A stretch of 64,000 nt of DNA from Salinimicrobium sp050750585 (GCF_050750585.1 NZ_JBOJLM010000013.1:41367-105366); one strand, 5' to 3'; positions 35,788-44,635 are shown, numbered from the stretch's first letter. A program made the numbers and translations. Notes: a model not told the origin generated them from the letters alone.

Positions 35788-36343
35788 AAATTTTCGCCAG
35801 GAAAAATGGCTCCCCTATTCCAGAGAGAAATGGCACGACCGCTTCAGGTATGCAGTTTCTAATTACGGGAGAGTAGTGAGCTATGTAAAAAATCCTGACG
35901 GAGATCTCCTGAAAGGTGGAAAATCTCAAGGCTTCCTCACCTTTGTTGCAACTCTCAAAAATGGCAAAAAACAGGCCTGTTATATTCATCGTGTAGTAGC
36001 CGAACTTTTTATAGCGCAAAAGGAAGGAGATGAATACGTAATTCACAGGAACTACAACAAAACAGAGAATAAAGTGAGTAACCTCGCCTGGGTGACCAAA
36101 AAAGAGTGGGTGGCGCATCAACAGAACAATCCGCAGGTAAAGGAAAATAAGCTGAAGCGAAAGCTGGGCACCATAAAATGCTACTCCAAGCTAAGTTATG
36201 CCCAGGCCACAGTCCTTAAGAAAAAACTGCTTGACCCCAACCGAAAAACCCGCATAAGGGTACTGGCAAAGCAATTCGGGGTTTCAGAAATGCAGCTCTA
36301 CCGCATCAAATCGGGAGAAAACTGGGGAGACATTAAGGTATGA
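35780..36343 (+). CDS. NUMOD4/HNH-like protein with C-terminal helix-turn-helix
   Basis: Protein of 187 aa that looks like a homing-endonuclease relative. The order is: NUMOD4-like motif EKWLPYS..RYAVSNYGRVVSY (about 7-40), an HNH_3-like region with IHRVVAELFI and VIHRNYNKTENKVSNLAWVT (about 75-115), and a C-terminal helix-turn-helix (IRVLAKQFGVSEMQLYRIKSG). The usual VNH of HNH_3 proteins is VIH here, and the protein lies in a tight housekeeping operon, so it may be a domesticated DNA- or RNA-binding factor rather than an active endonuclease. The ATG at 35780 overlaps map by 8 bases; an ATG at 35741 would overlap by 47. The stop overlaps the methyltransferase ATG. Confidence 0.78.
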   Translation: MIKNFRQEKWLPYSREKWHDRFRYAVSNYGRVVSYVKNPDGDLLKGGKSQGFLTFVATLKNGKKQACYIHRVVAELFIAQKEGDEYVIHRNYNKTENKVSNLAWVTKKEWVAHQQNNPQVKENKLKRKLGTIKCYSKLSYAQATVLKKKLLDPNRKTRIRVLAKQFGVSEMQLYRIKSGENWGDIKV

Positions 36344-37107
36344 TTGGGAAAGCTTTCAAGTTTTTTTTGAACAGGATTCCCCGGCCTGTACTTATCCGCC
36401 TTAGCTATGCGGTAAAACCTGTTTTTCTGCTTACGCTTCGCGGAAGTAATTATACAGATCCCATTGACGGCCGAAGCTTTTCAAAATTCCTGCCTTATGG
36501 CTATGAACAGCAACGTGAGAATGTACTTTCCCCTTCTACCCTTTCCCTGGAACGACACCGGCTATTATGGCTTTACCTAAAAGAACACACCACTTTCTTT
36601 ACTGCCCCGCATGAAGTACTGCACTTTGCTCCTGAACAGGCTTTTTACAAGCGCTTCAGGAAATTAAATAATCTTGACTATACTACCACAGATCTAAACT
36701 CTCCTTTGGCCGACGTAAAAGCCGACATCTGCGACCTTCCGTTTGAAGATAACAGCTTTGATTTCATTCTGTGTAACCATGTGCTGGAACATATTCCAGA
36801 TGACACTAAGGCAATGCAGGAAATATTTAGGATCTTAAGTCCTGGTGGCACTGCAATTCTTCAGATTCCGCAGGATTTAAACCGGGAAAAAACTTTTGAA
36901 GACAATTCGATTACCGATCCTGCCGAACGGGCAAAGATCTTCGGGCAATATGACCATGTAAGGGTGTATGGACGAGATTACTTCGACAAACTGAGAGAAG
37001 TTGGCTTTAGGGTAGAAGAAGTAGACCTTACCTCTCAAATGAATTTACAACTGGTAAATAAATACCGGCTCGCAAAGGGAGAAATTATTCCCGTAGCAAA
37101 AAAATAA
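36340..37107 (+). CDS. Class I SAM-dependent methyltransferase
   Basis: Methyltransferase (255 aa) with a short N-terminal extension. The Rossmann core spans about 85-220: LHFAPEQAFYKRF in the position of motif I, TTDLNSPLADVKADICDLPFEDNSFDFILCNHVLEHI for the acidic and post-I motifs (Methyltransf_11 style), and LSPGGTAILQIPQ for motif III. The glycine-rich motif I is atypical (FAPEQ instead of GxGxG), as in lipid- and surface-glycan-related relatives. The substrate is unknown. It is translationally coupled to the NUMOD4-like gene and convergent with apbE. Confidence 0.87.
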   Translation: MIGKAFKFFLNRIPRPVLIRLSYAVKPVFLLTLRGSNYTDPIDGRSFSKFLPYGYEQQRENVLSPSTLSLERHRLLWLYLKEHTTFFTAPHEVLHFAPEQAFYKRFRKLNNLDYTTTDLNSPLADVKADICDLPFEDNSFDFILCNHVLEHIPDDTKAMQEIFRILSPGGTAILQIPQDLNREKTFEDNSITDPAERAKIFGQYDHVRVYGRDYFDKLREVGFRVEEVDLTSQMNLQLVNKYRLAKGEIIPVAKK

Positions 37108-37113
37108 AACCCG

Positions 37114-38127
37114 TTAAAGATCTTCCATTAGTTCTTTAAAACCCGGGGTAGCGTATTCTCTCATTTCTCCACCAAGTGTAGCGTAGATAAGAAAAGCATC
37201 TAAATCTTTGTTTTGCGACAGTACCATTTTTGAAAGGTCAAACCCCATGGCCATAAAAGCAGTGGCATAGGCATCTGCTAAAGCACAATTTTCGGCAAGT
37301 ACGGTAACACTAAGAAGATCGCTTTTTTGGGCAAAGCCGGTGAGAGGATTAATAGTATGCACGTACTGGGCACCTGTCTCAGAGTCTGTACGATGTTTAC
37401 GATAGTTACCCGAGGTGGCCATAGCTTTGTCCTGCAATCCTATAGTAGCAGTCAGTTCTCTTTGTCCCTCCTCCTGTGTGGGATCATCTATTCCCACAGT
37501 CCAATAAGACTCTCTTTTTCGGTTTACACCTTTTGCCAAAAGTTCTCCACCTAATTCAATCAAATAATCTTCAACACCTTTTGAATTGAGGTAATGACCT
37601 ATAAGATCAATGGTATAACCTTTAGCAATAGCATTAAAATCCAGGTAAATTTCAGGCGTTTCTTTTACAAGCTTATTACCTTTTAATTCCAGTTTTTGAA
37701 AACCTACAGAACGCATGAGGGAATCTATAGTCACTGAATCTATTTCTTTAGGACCCGATTCAGGACCAAATCCGTATTGATTGACAAGATCTCCTACTGT
37801 AGGATCGAAGTATCCGTTACTATGCTGCCACACATCTTTAGACAGTTTAAAAACATTTTGAAAAAGGGTATCTACCTCTACAAGGCTGTCTCCCCTGTTG
37901 ATTCTGGAAATATCAGAAGATTCCATGTAGGTGCTCATAGACTGATTAACCCGCTCAAAAATTGAATCGAGCGCTTTATCCAGCGGAATCATATCTTCGG
38001 AATAATAGCTTATCGCATAGGTAGTGCCTAACGCTTCACCATAAGCGTTCCTTTGCTTATCGGCTTTAGAACAGGAAAGGATCAAGAAGAATGAAAGCAG
38101 CAGAAAAACAGGTCTTAAAAATGTCAT
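37114..38127 (-). CDS. apbE: FAD:protein FMN transferase ApbE
   Basis: Lipoprotein flavin transferase (337 aa; lipobox ILSCS, Cys19) that covalently links FMN to Thr residues in target proteins in the periplasm. Family motifs: GTTYAISYYS near the N-terminus, ELGGELLAKG, TSGNYRKH, the Mg2+ site HTINPLTG and CALADAYATAFMAMG. NqrB and NqrC encoded just upstream need this modification, so they are the likely targets. A copy of the dispersed motif (38117-38131) spans the start codon. It lies 2 bases after the 118-residue gene. Confidence 0.94.
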   Translation of the reverse strand: MTFLRPVFLLLSFFLILSCSKADKQRNAYGEALGTTYAISYYSEDMIPLDKALDSIFERVNQSMSTYMESSDISRINRGDSLVEVDTLFQNVFKLSKDVWQHSNGYFDPTVGDLVNQYGFGPESGPKEIDSVTIDSLMRSVGFQKLELKGNKLVKETPEIYLDFNAIAKGYTIDLIGHYLNSKGVEDYLIELGGELLAKGVNRKRESYWTVGIDDPTQEEGQRELTATIGLQDKAMATSGNYRKHRTDSETGAQYVHTINPLTGFAQKSDLLSVTVLAENCALADAYATAFMAMGFDLSKMVLSQNKDLDAFLIYATLGGEMREYATPGFKELMEDL

Positions 38128-38129
38128 TT

Positions 38130-38486
38130 TTAGATTTCTTTTAGGCCGGGGTAATTAACAATATAATCTTCTGAACTTGTAACGGGTAACTCATAATCTC
38201 TGGAGTTTGCCAGTCCTACACCGGCATAGAACGTGCGGGCATTAAATTTCAAAGCATGTTCTTTCACGGTTTCAAGAAAGATCATATCAATATCTCGAGG
38301 ATCGTGCGGATATTCTATTGCACGTACTATAACAAAATGCAATTTCTTATCTCGTAAGGCCACAAACTGAGGATCTTTTTTAAAATCACTGTTTACACCT
38401 AAAAATTGATATCCCTGTTCTTCAAGATCTTTCCCCACAATGTTCATTGCAAGATTATGCAGTTCCTGATTGGTTAATTGTGACAT
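38130..38486 (-). CDS. Conserved 118-residue protein between nqrF and apbE
   Basis: Small soluble protein (118 aa) with no signal peptide or membrane segment. It has an alternating alpha/beta pattern (LNMAMNIVGKDLEEQGYQFLG, FVIVRAIEYP, ARTFYAGVGLAN). Homologues in flavobacteria are sometimes labelled Na+-NQR subunit F by position, but it has neither a 2Fe-2S nor an FAD/NADH motif, so that label is wrong. It lies 95 bases and one terminator downstream of nqrF and 2 bases upstream of apbE. A role in flavin attachment or NQR assembly is a guess from neighbourhood alone. Confidence 0.75.
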   Translation of the reverse strand: MSQLTNQELHNLAMNIVGKDLEEQGYQFLGVNSDFKKDPQFVALRDKKLHFVIVRAIEYPHDPRDIDMIFLETVKEHALKFNARTFYAGVGLANSRDYELPVTSSEDYIVNYPGLKEI

Positions 38487-38530
38487 GATCCAAAATTAGT
38501 TAATTCAGATTAATATAATGTGCCCAAATC

Positions 38531-38561
38531 AAAAACAGCCACCAAAAGGCAGCTGTTTTTT
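38531..38561 (-). terminator. Terminator of the nqr operon
   Basis: A perfect 9-base AAAAACAGC/GCTGTTTTT stem with a 13-base loop, A-run on one side and T-run on the other, so it could act in both directions. It follows the nqrF stop on the minus strand by 20 bases. Confidence 0.75.
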
Positions 38562-38581
38562 ATCATTTTAACTTCTTCAGG

Positions 38582-39871
38582 TTATCCTCCAAAGTCATCA
38601 AATCTTACATTCTCTGGTGGTACACCAAAATCATCGGCCATTTTTTCAACAGCCTTGTTCATTAATGGTGGCCCACAGAAGTAGAATTCAATTTCTTCAG
38701 GCTCATCGTGCAGGCTAAGGTAATTATCAATTACCACCTGGTGAATGAAGCCTACAAAACCATCTCCTTCTCCCTCAATTCCATCTTTAACTTTCCAGTT
38801 GTCTTCTTCAAGAGGTTCAGAAAGGGCGATATAAAACTTAAAGTTAGGGAAATCTCTTTCCAAAGCTCTAAAGTGTTCTGTGTAGAACAATTCTCTCTTA
38901 GAACGTCCGCCATACCAGTAAGTTACTTTTCTTCCGGTTTGAAGAGTTCTGAAGAGGTGATATAAGTGCGAACGCATTGGCGCCATCCCGGCTCCCCCAC
39001 CAACGTATAGCATTTCGGCATCGCTGTGGTTGATAAAGAATTCGCCATAAGGTCCTGAAATTGTAACCTTATCTCCTTTTTTCTGATTGAAGATGTAAGA
39101 AGAAGCTATCCCTGGATTTACTGTCATCCAGTCGTTCTTAGCACGATCCCATGGCGGAGTCGCCACACGAACGTTAAGCATAACCCTTCTTCCTTCGGCA
39201 GGGTAAGAAGCCATAGAATAAGCTCTCTCCACTACCTCAGGGTTCTTCATTACAAGTGGCCACAAGTTGAACTTGTCCCACTCCAGTTTAAATTTATCAG
39301 GTTCTCCCGGATGTTCTTCAGGGTGAGCGGTGATATCCATATCTTCATACTTCACCTCACACTTCGGAATTTCAATCTGGATATATCCTCCAGCCTTATA
39401 ATCCATATCTTCAGGAATTTCTACTACAAATTCCTTGATAAATGATGCTACGTTGTAGTTACTTACTACAGTAGCTTCCCATTTCTTGATACCAAAAACT
39501 TCTTCAGGAATGGTAATCTTCATATCCTGCTTCACTTTTACCTGGCAACCAAGACGCCAGCCATCGGCAATTTCTTTACGGGTAAAGTGTGGTTCTTCTG
39601 TTGGCAGGATAGTCCCACCACCCTCAGCAACAATACATTTACACTGTATACAGGTACCACCTCCACCACAGGCAGAAGGAAGGAACAGTTTGTTCTCACC
39701 TAAAGTAGACAGGAGCGTACCCCCCGAACCTACTTCGATATCTTTTTCGTTGTTAATATTGATCTTTACAGGTCCCGATGGTATTAACTTGGCTTTTGCT
39801 CCCAAAAGAACAGCAACCAGGATTAAGATTAGGACTAAGAATACAATAACACTTGCTATAATTACTTCCAT
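38582..39871 (-). CDS. nqrF: Na+-translocating NADH:quinone reductase subunit F
   Basis: Input subunit of Na+-NQR (429 aa), which oxidises NADH and passes electrons to the membrane subunits. The order is: one N-terminal membrane helix (about 3-24), a 2Fe-2S ferredoxin domain (about 36-125) with ligands Cys68, Cys74, Cys77 and Cys109, an FAD domain (about 130-280; RAYSMASYP) and an NADH domain (about 290-429; YVGGGAGMAPMRSH, FYFCGPPLMNKAV). The length exceeds the usual 407-410 by about 20, from an insertion in the FAD part. It is the last gene of the nqr operon. Confidence 0.96.
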   Translation of the reverse strand: MEVIIASVIVFLVLILILVAVLLGAKAKLIPSGPVKININNEKDIEVGSGGTLLSTLGENKLFLPSACGGGGTCIQCKCIVAEGGGTILPTEEPHFTRKEIADGWRLGCQVKVKQDMKITIPEEVFGIKKWEATVVSNYNVASFIKEFVVEIPEDMDYKAGGYIQIEIPKCEVKYEDMDITAHPEEHPGEPDKFKLEWDKFNLWPLVMKNPEVVERAYSMASYPAEGRRVMLNVRVATPPWDRAKNDWMTVNPGIASSYIFNQKKGDKVTISGPYGEFFINHSDAEMLYVGGGAGMAPMRSHLYHLFRTLQTGRKVTYWYGGRSKRELFYTEHFRALERDFPNFKFYIALSEPLEEDNWKVKDGIEGEGDGFVGFIHQVVIDNYLSLHDEPEEIEFYFCGPPLMNKAVEKMADDFGVPPENVRFDDFGG

Positions 39872-39881
39872 TGCTTTCTCT

Positions 39882-40496
39882 CTATATTTTGATTCCCATG
39901 AAACTCATGAATCCAAGAGCCATAAGTCCGGTGATTATAAAAGTGATCCCCAAACCTTTGAGCGGCGCAGGAACGTTTGAATAAGCGATTTTTTCACGAA
40001 TAGCTGCAATTCCAAGAATAGCCAGGAACCAGCCAATTCCACTTCCCAAACCATAAGTTACTGCTTCCCCAATACCCGAGAAATCTTTTTGCTGCATGAA
40101 CAGCGCACCTCCAAGAATAGCACAGTTTACTGCGATAAGCGGAAGGAATATACCCAGGGCACCATAAAGTGCGGGAGCAAACTTTTCAACTACCATTTCT
40201 ACAAGCTGTACCATAGCTGCAATTACGGCGATGAACATTATGAAACTTAGAAAACTAAGGTCGATGGTTGCATATTCTTCATTCAACCAGGAAAGTGCAC
40301 CCGGCCTTAAAAGATATTTATCAAGTAAAAAGTTGATGGGCACGGTCATTGTCAACACGAAGATCACCGCTGCACCTAATCCAACCCCTGTTTTAACGGT
40401 CTTGGACACTGCGAGGTACGAACACATTCCCAGGAAATATGCAAAGATCATGTTCTCAATGAAGATGCTTCGTACGAATAAATTTATATAATCCAT
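39882..40496 (-). CDS. nqrE: Na+-translocating NADH:quinone reductase subunit E
   Basis: Integral membrane subunit (204 aa) with six hydrophobic segments, homologous to NqrD/RnfA. It pairs with NqrD to hold the intramembrane iron centre and the Na+ pathway. Two Cys (GMCSYLAVS and VNCAILGGALF) lie in the half-helix positions that bind the iron. Length and spacing (10 bases to nqrF) are typical. Confidence 0.96.
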   Translation of the reverse strand: MDYINLFVRSIFIENMIFAYFLGMCSYLAVSKTVKTGVGLGAAVIFVLTMTVPINFLLDKYLLRPGALSWLNEEYATIDLSFLSFIMFIAVIAAMVQLVEMVVEKFAPALYGALGIFLPLIAVNCAILGGALFMQQKDFSGIGEAVTYGLGSGIGWFLAILGIAAIREKIAYSNVPAPLKGLGITFIITGLMALGFMSFMGIKI

Positions 40497-40520
40497 AGTC
40501 GGTTTTTTTGAAGTTATAGA

Positions 40521-41279
40521 TTAGGCTTCAATTAATTTACGGTTTCTTGAGCGCTGTACCCAAATAATGATCCCTACCACTATAAGTGCCATAGGAGAAA
40601 GGAGCATTAAACCGTTGTTCTCATATCCAAGAGCGTAAAGCCCTGTAGATTCTGCCAGTGTAGCTCCTTTGTGCCCAAGGATCTCGTAGCCAAAAAGCTT
40701 ACCAGCTCCAAGAAGCTCACGAAAGAATGCTACGATAATAAGGATCAAACCATATCCTGCAGCATTTCCAATTCCATCAAGAAAAGACTTGTAGACACCG
40801 TTACCTAAAGCAAAAGCCTCAAGACGCCCCATTACAATACAGTTGGTAATGATAAGCCCAATGAATACCGATAGTTGTTTACTTACATCATAAGCATAAG
40901 CCCTAAGCACCTGATCTACCAATGCCACCAAAGAGGCTACTACCACAAGCTGAACGATAATCCTAATCCTGTTTGGAATTAGGTTTCTTAGTGCTGAAAT
41001 GATCATGTTACTAAAAGCCATAACCGCAGTTACCGCAATTGCCATTACAATAGCAGGCTCTAATTGCACCGTAATCGCAAGTGCAGAACATATCCCCAGA
41101 ACCTGAACGGTAATAGGGTTATCATCGTTAAGAGGATCTGAAAGTAACTTTCTGTTGGCCCTTGATAAAAAGTGCTCTTTCTCTTCTGAATCAGAAAGAA
41201 AAAGGATCATTGCATCTTTCTTACTTTCCTTGTCTACCTCAGCAATTTGCTCAGGTCTATTTTTTGTCTCCTGTGCCAT
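40521..41279 (-). CDS. nqrD: Na+-translocating NADH:quinone reductase subunit D
   Basis: Integral membrane subunit (252 aa), homologous to NqrE and its structural partner. The N-terminal 40-45 residues are a charged, soluble extension (EQIAEVDKESKKDAMILFLSDSEEKEH) before FLSRANRKLLSDPLNDDNP, where typical NqrD proteins of about 210 aa begin. Six membrane helices follow, with GICSALAIT and TNCIVMGRLEAF carrying the iron-binding Cys. The extension may be lineage-specific. It is 2 bases from nqrC. Confidence 0.95.
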   Translation of the reverse strand: MAQETKNRPEQIAEVDKESKKDAMILFLSDSEEKEHFLSRANRKLLSDPLNDDNPITVQVLGICSALAITVQLEPAIVMAIAVTAVMAFSNMIISALRNLIPNRIRIIVQLVVVASLVALVDQVLRAYAYDVSKQLSVFIGLIITNCIVMGRLEAFALGNGVYKSFLDGIGNAAGYGLILIIVAFFRELLGAGKLFGYEILGHKGATLAESTGLYALGYENNGLMLLSPMALIVVGIIIWVQRSRNRKLIEA

Positions 41280-41281
41280 AA

Positions 41282-42025
41282 CTATAAATTACTTGCAACG
41301 TTTAATTCTGTTTTGCTCTTGAAATAAGGCAGGTAATGCTGAAGTCTCTCTGAAATCATATTTGAAACCCCATCTCCGGTAATAGTTGCACCCGAAATTG
41401 CATCAACCTTATTATCATCCTTAGAAGTACTGCTGTTTCCTTTAACAACAGATACCCCTATAAGTTCTCCATTCTCATCAAAGATCTTCTCATCTGTAAA
41501 GCGCTCTCTAAACCACTCCTGAGTAATCTCGGCACCAAGTCCCGGAGTTTCCCCAAGGTGATCAAACACGGCTCCTTTGATGGTATTTACATCATCCTGT
41601 AGAGCAATGTATCCAAAAATGGCATTCCAAAGCCCTGCTCCTCTAAGCGGAATAATGTAATAGGTTTCCCCGTCAACCTCGGCTATATAAAGCGGAAAGT
41701 TTTGTTCGGTATCAACTTTTTTAAGCTCTTTAGCAAGATCTACATCAAAAGCATTCACTCCTTCTTTCTCCTGCCCCTCATTATTTAGAACAAGTTGTTC
41801 TTTAATGTACTGCTCAAATAAAGCTTCGGCTCCGGCCCTGTCGGTTTCAACACCTACTGTCGCAAGGATGTTTTGCATCTTTTCCTGGCGCATGTTTTCA
41901 TATTGCCTTGGCTGCAACGAGGTAGCGGCAAAAGCAAGAACCACCCCTACTACCACAACCATAATGATGGCAAAAATGAAAGTGTACGAGTTGGTGTTCG
42001 TCTTATTTACTGTTTTCTCTTCCAT
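41282..42025 (-). CDS. nqrC: Na+-translocating NADH:quinone reductase subunit C
   Basis: FMN-carrying subunit (247 aa) with one N-terminal membrane helix (about 12-32) and a periplasmic FMN-binding domain. Thr214 in DAISGATITGDGV is the expected site of covalent FMN attachment by ApbE, matching the D-x-x-SGAT consensus. Length is typical. It is 2 bases downstream of nqrB. Confidence 0.96.
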   Translation of the reverse strand: MEEKTVNKTNTNSYTFIFAIIMVVVVGVVLAFAATSLQPRQYENMRQEKMQNILATVGVETDRAGAEALFEQYIKEQLVLNNEGQEKEGVNAFDVDLAKELKKVDTEQNFPLYIAEVDGETYYIIPLRGAGLWNAIFGYIALQDDVNTIKGAVFDHLGETPGLGAEITQEWFRERFTDEKIFDENGELIGVSVVKGNSSTSKDDNKVDAISGATITGDGVSNMISERLQHYLPYFKSKTELNVASNL

Positions 42026-42027
42026 AA

Positions 42028-43212
42028 CTATACTACAGTTTCAACTTGTTTGTTAATACCTGCTGCTTTTCTCTTCACTCTACGTTTAATATTACCCTGA
42101 ATCACGTAGTGATCTATAGTTGGAGCAAATACGTTCATTAACAGAATTGCCAGCATCACTCCTTCAGGATAAGCAGGGTTAAACACCCTGATCATAACTG
42201 ATAAGAAACCTATAAGAAATCCATAGACCCATTTCCCTTTATAGGTTTGGGCAGCCGAAACAGGATCTGTTGCCATGTAAACAATACCAAAAGCCAGACC
42301 TCCAGCTAAAAGATGATTGTACCAGGGGAAATTTGTAAGTGAGTTACCTTCCACTCCCATTGCAGGAAGCGCGTTAAAGATCAATCCCATTACAGAAGCT
42401 CCCACTACTGCGCTTAACATGATTCTCCAGCTTCCTACTTTTGTAAAGATCAGGAAGAGAGCTCCCAACAGACATAAGGCTGCTGAAGTTTCTGAAACTG
42501 ATCCGGGAATCATTCCCCAGAACATATCCATAGTAGTGTATTCAACCGGCTGTCCGGCTGCAAGAGTTCCTAAAATAGTTTCTCCAGATACACCATCTAC
42601 ATTAGCAGCATTCATCACCCATACCTGGTTACCCGACATATAAGTTGGATAAGCAAAGAAAGCAAAGGCCCTGGCTGTTAAAGCAGGGTTTAAGATATTC
42701 ATTCCTGTTCCTCCAAAAGCTTCTTTTCCAATTATAACAGCAAATACAACCGAAATTGCAAGCATCCATAAAGGCAAGCCTACAGGCATGATCATCGGAA
42801 TTAAAAGTCCGGTTACCAGGTAACCTTCGTTCACTTCATGCCCTCTAAAAATGGCAAAAGCGAATTCAATCCCCAAACCTACCGCATAGGAAACTACGAT
42901 CATTGGCAGGATCTCAAGTGCACCGTGACCAAAGGCATCCCAGAAGTCAACTTCAGGCTGAATTTGTTTGAGGTACTGGTATCCCACATTCCACATACTA
43001 AAAAGCAGCACCGGCAGCAGGGCGATCACCACAGTGATCATCACCCTCTTTAAATCTACCGCGTCCCTCACATGGGCACCTTTTCTCGTAGTGTGATTTG
43101 GAGTAAAAAGAAAAGTATCAAGCGCATTAATTGCCGGAGAATACTTTTCAAGTTTCTTACCCTTAGCAAAGGGCTCCTTAAATTTATCTAATTTTTGTCT
43201 AATCCATTCCAT
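42028..43212 (-). CDS. nqrB: Na+-translocating NADH:quinone reductase subunit B
   Basis: Core membrane subunit (394 aa), about ten membrane helices, which carries riboflavin and a covalent FMN and forms the ubiquinone and Na+ sites. Thr212 in DGVSGETILG aligns with the FMN-binding Thr of Vibrio NqrB, but the residue before it is Glu instead of Ala. The ATG at 43212 (MEWIRQKLDKFKEPF) was preferred over a TTG 18 bases upstream that would overlap nqrA. A soluble N-terminal stretch (1-55) precedes the first helix, as in other NqrB proteins. Confidence 0.95.
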   Translation of the reverse strand: MEWIRQKLDKFKEPFAKGKKLEKYSPAINALDTFLFTPNHTTRKGAHVRDAVDLKRVMITVVIALLPVLLFSMWNVGYQYLKQIQPEVDFWDAFGHGALEILPMIVVSYAVGLGIEFAFAIFRGHEVNEGYLVTGLLIPMIMPVGLPLWMLAISVVFAVIIGKEAFGGTGMNILNPALTARAFAFFAYPTYMSGNQVWVMNAANVDGVSGETILGTLAAGQPVEYTTMDMFWGMIPGSVSETSAALCLLGALFLIFTKVGSWRIMLSAVVGASVMGLIFNALPAMGVEGNSLTNFPWYNHLLAGGLAFGIVYMATDPVSAAQTYKGKWVYGFLIGFLSVMIRVFNPAYPEGVMLAILLMNVFAPTIDHYVIQGNIKRRVKRKAAGINKQVETVV

Positions 43213-43222
43213 AGTAAACAGT

Positions 43223-44569
43223 TTATCCAACTTCGGTGATCATGAGATCCAGCCCTAAGCGTATTATTTCTTGCGCCTCTATTTTTGAAGTGTTCACATA
43301 ATCTACAAGTGCAAAATCTTCGGGAGCCACTTCATAGATCCCAAGATTTTCCATTTTTTCAATATCTGCCGCCATGCAGGCTTTTAACAGCTGCATAGGG
43401 AAAATATCCATTGGCATCACCTCTTCCATTTCCCCTGTCACCACCAATGCTCTTTCTTCACCGTGTAGGTTAGTGTTCACCTCAAATTTCTTATTAGGGA
43501 ACATCCAACTTAAGGAAGTACGTGAGTTAGAAGGAATGTTATTGTAGGTAAACGGCAACCATCCAAATGCACGATACTTATTACCCTCGGGTATTAAAGT
43601 AAGCTCATTTGGAAAAAAGCCGATATACTGCCCGGTATTCACCTGCTCTCCAGTAAGAACATCTCCGGAAATCACCCTTACATTTTTTGTATCTACAGCA
43701 CCCGAAAGATCAATTACCGGAGCTCCAATTCGGGTTCTAAAGTACTTCCTTTCCTTGGCCTCACTTCCACAAACAGCTACTGTACGTACTGGCGTGAACC
43801 TACCGCTAAGGAAAAGATCTCCAATGTTTGCAACATCTTCAGGCTTAACAGTCCAAACCCGATCTCCCATATTGATTGGATCGATCTTATGTATCTGTAC
43901 TCCCACGTTGGCAGCAGGATGCGGACCAAAAACGTTGTGAATTTCCACATTTTTAAGACCTTTAAAGACTCCACTACCCTGTCCGTTTACAGAAACATGC
44001 ACCTTCCCCGGGGTTAACCTGGTAAGGGCATTAAGCCCGGCCTGAAAAGCCTCCATGCGGTCTTTCAGGATAAACTCCACATCTGCAGAAAGCGGCGCAG
44101 TGTTCATTGCCGAAACAAAAATAGCTTTTGGGGTATCTTTAGGATCTGCCGGAATATCGTAAGGACGCTGATTCAGGAAAGCCCAGCTTCCACTTTCGAG
44201 GATGCGGCTTTTTACAGCATCGGCTTCAGCGTTTAAAGGATCAAGAGTACCAAATTCCCGGTAGTCATCTGAAGCATCAGCCTCGATCACCACCTCAAGA
44301 ATGCGGCGTTTCTCTCCTCTCACAATTTCCTTTAAAGTACCACTAACAGGAGAAGTGAAACGAATCTTATCGGTGTATTTAGAAAAGAAAAGCTCATCAC
44401 CCACCTTTACTTTTGCACCCTCTTTTACCACCATCTTTGGTATGACCGAATGGAAATCGGGCGGTTTTACAGCATAGGTTTTGGAGCGGGGTGCGTCAAC
44501 AAGGGTCTTGTCGGCTTCACCCTTTAGGCGAAGCGTAATCCCTCTTTTAATTCTAATGTCGTTGGACAT
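43223..44569 (-). CDS. nqrA: Na+-translocating NADH:quinone reductase subunit A
   Basis: Soluble subunit (448 aa) on the cytoplasmic face, the first gene of the nqr operon. Family features: RIKRGITLRLKGEADKTL at the N-terminus, AVKPPDFHSVIPKMVVKEGAKVKVGDELFFSK (barrel-sandwich domain related to RnfC), and VAVCGSEAKERKYFRTRIGAP in the middle. No cofactor is expected. It lies 10 bases upstream of nqrB and has a probable promoter in the 158-base divergent gap. Confidence 0.96.
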   Translation of the reverse strand: MSNDIRIKRGITLRLKGEADKTLVDAPRSKTYAVKPPDFHSVIPKMVVKEGAKVKVGDELFFSKYTDKIRFTSPVSGTLKEIVRGEKRRILEVVIEADASDDYREFGTLDPLNAEADAVKSRILESGSWAFLNQRPYDIPADPKDTPKAIFVSAMNTAPLSADVEFILKDRMEAFQAGLNALTRLTPGKVHVSVNGQGSGVFKGLKNVEIHNVFGPHPAANVGVQIHKIDPINMGDRVWTVKPEDVANIGDLFLSGRFTPVRTVAVCGSEAKERKYFRTRIGAPVIDLSGAVDTKNVRVISGDVLTGEQVNTGQYIGFFPNELTLIPEGNKYRAFGWLPFTYNNIPSNSRTSLSWMFPNKKFEVNTNLHGEERALVVTGEMEEVMPMDIFPMQLLKACMAADIEKMENLGIYEVAPEDFALVDYVNTSKIEAQEIIRLGLDLMITEVG

Positions 44570-44602
44570 AGGACGAAGTGTTAAATTTCATTTAAAATCG
44601 GG

Positions 44603-44635
44603 CAAATTTACTCATTTCCGACCCACAAATCCCAA
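44603..44635 (-). promoter_or_regulatory. nqr operon promoter
   Basis: On the minus strand TTG (44633-44635), a 22-base spacer and TAAATTTG (44603-44610), an exact TAnnTTTG match, give a 5' UTR of about 30 bases before nqrA. Confidence 0.5.

Noticed and set aside
38130..38486. NqrF or another NQR subunit
   Set aside because: No 2Fe-2S, FAD or NADH motif and no membrane helix; nqrF is complete at 38582-39871.
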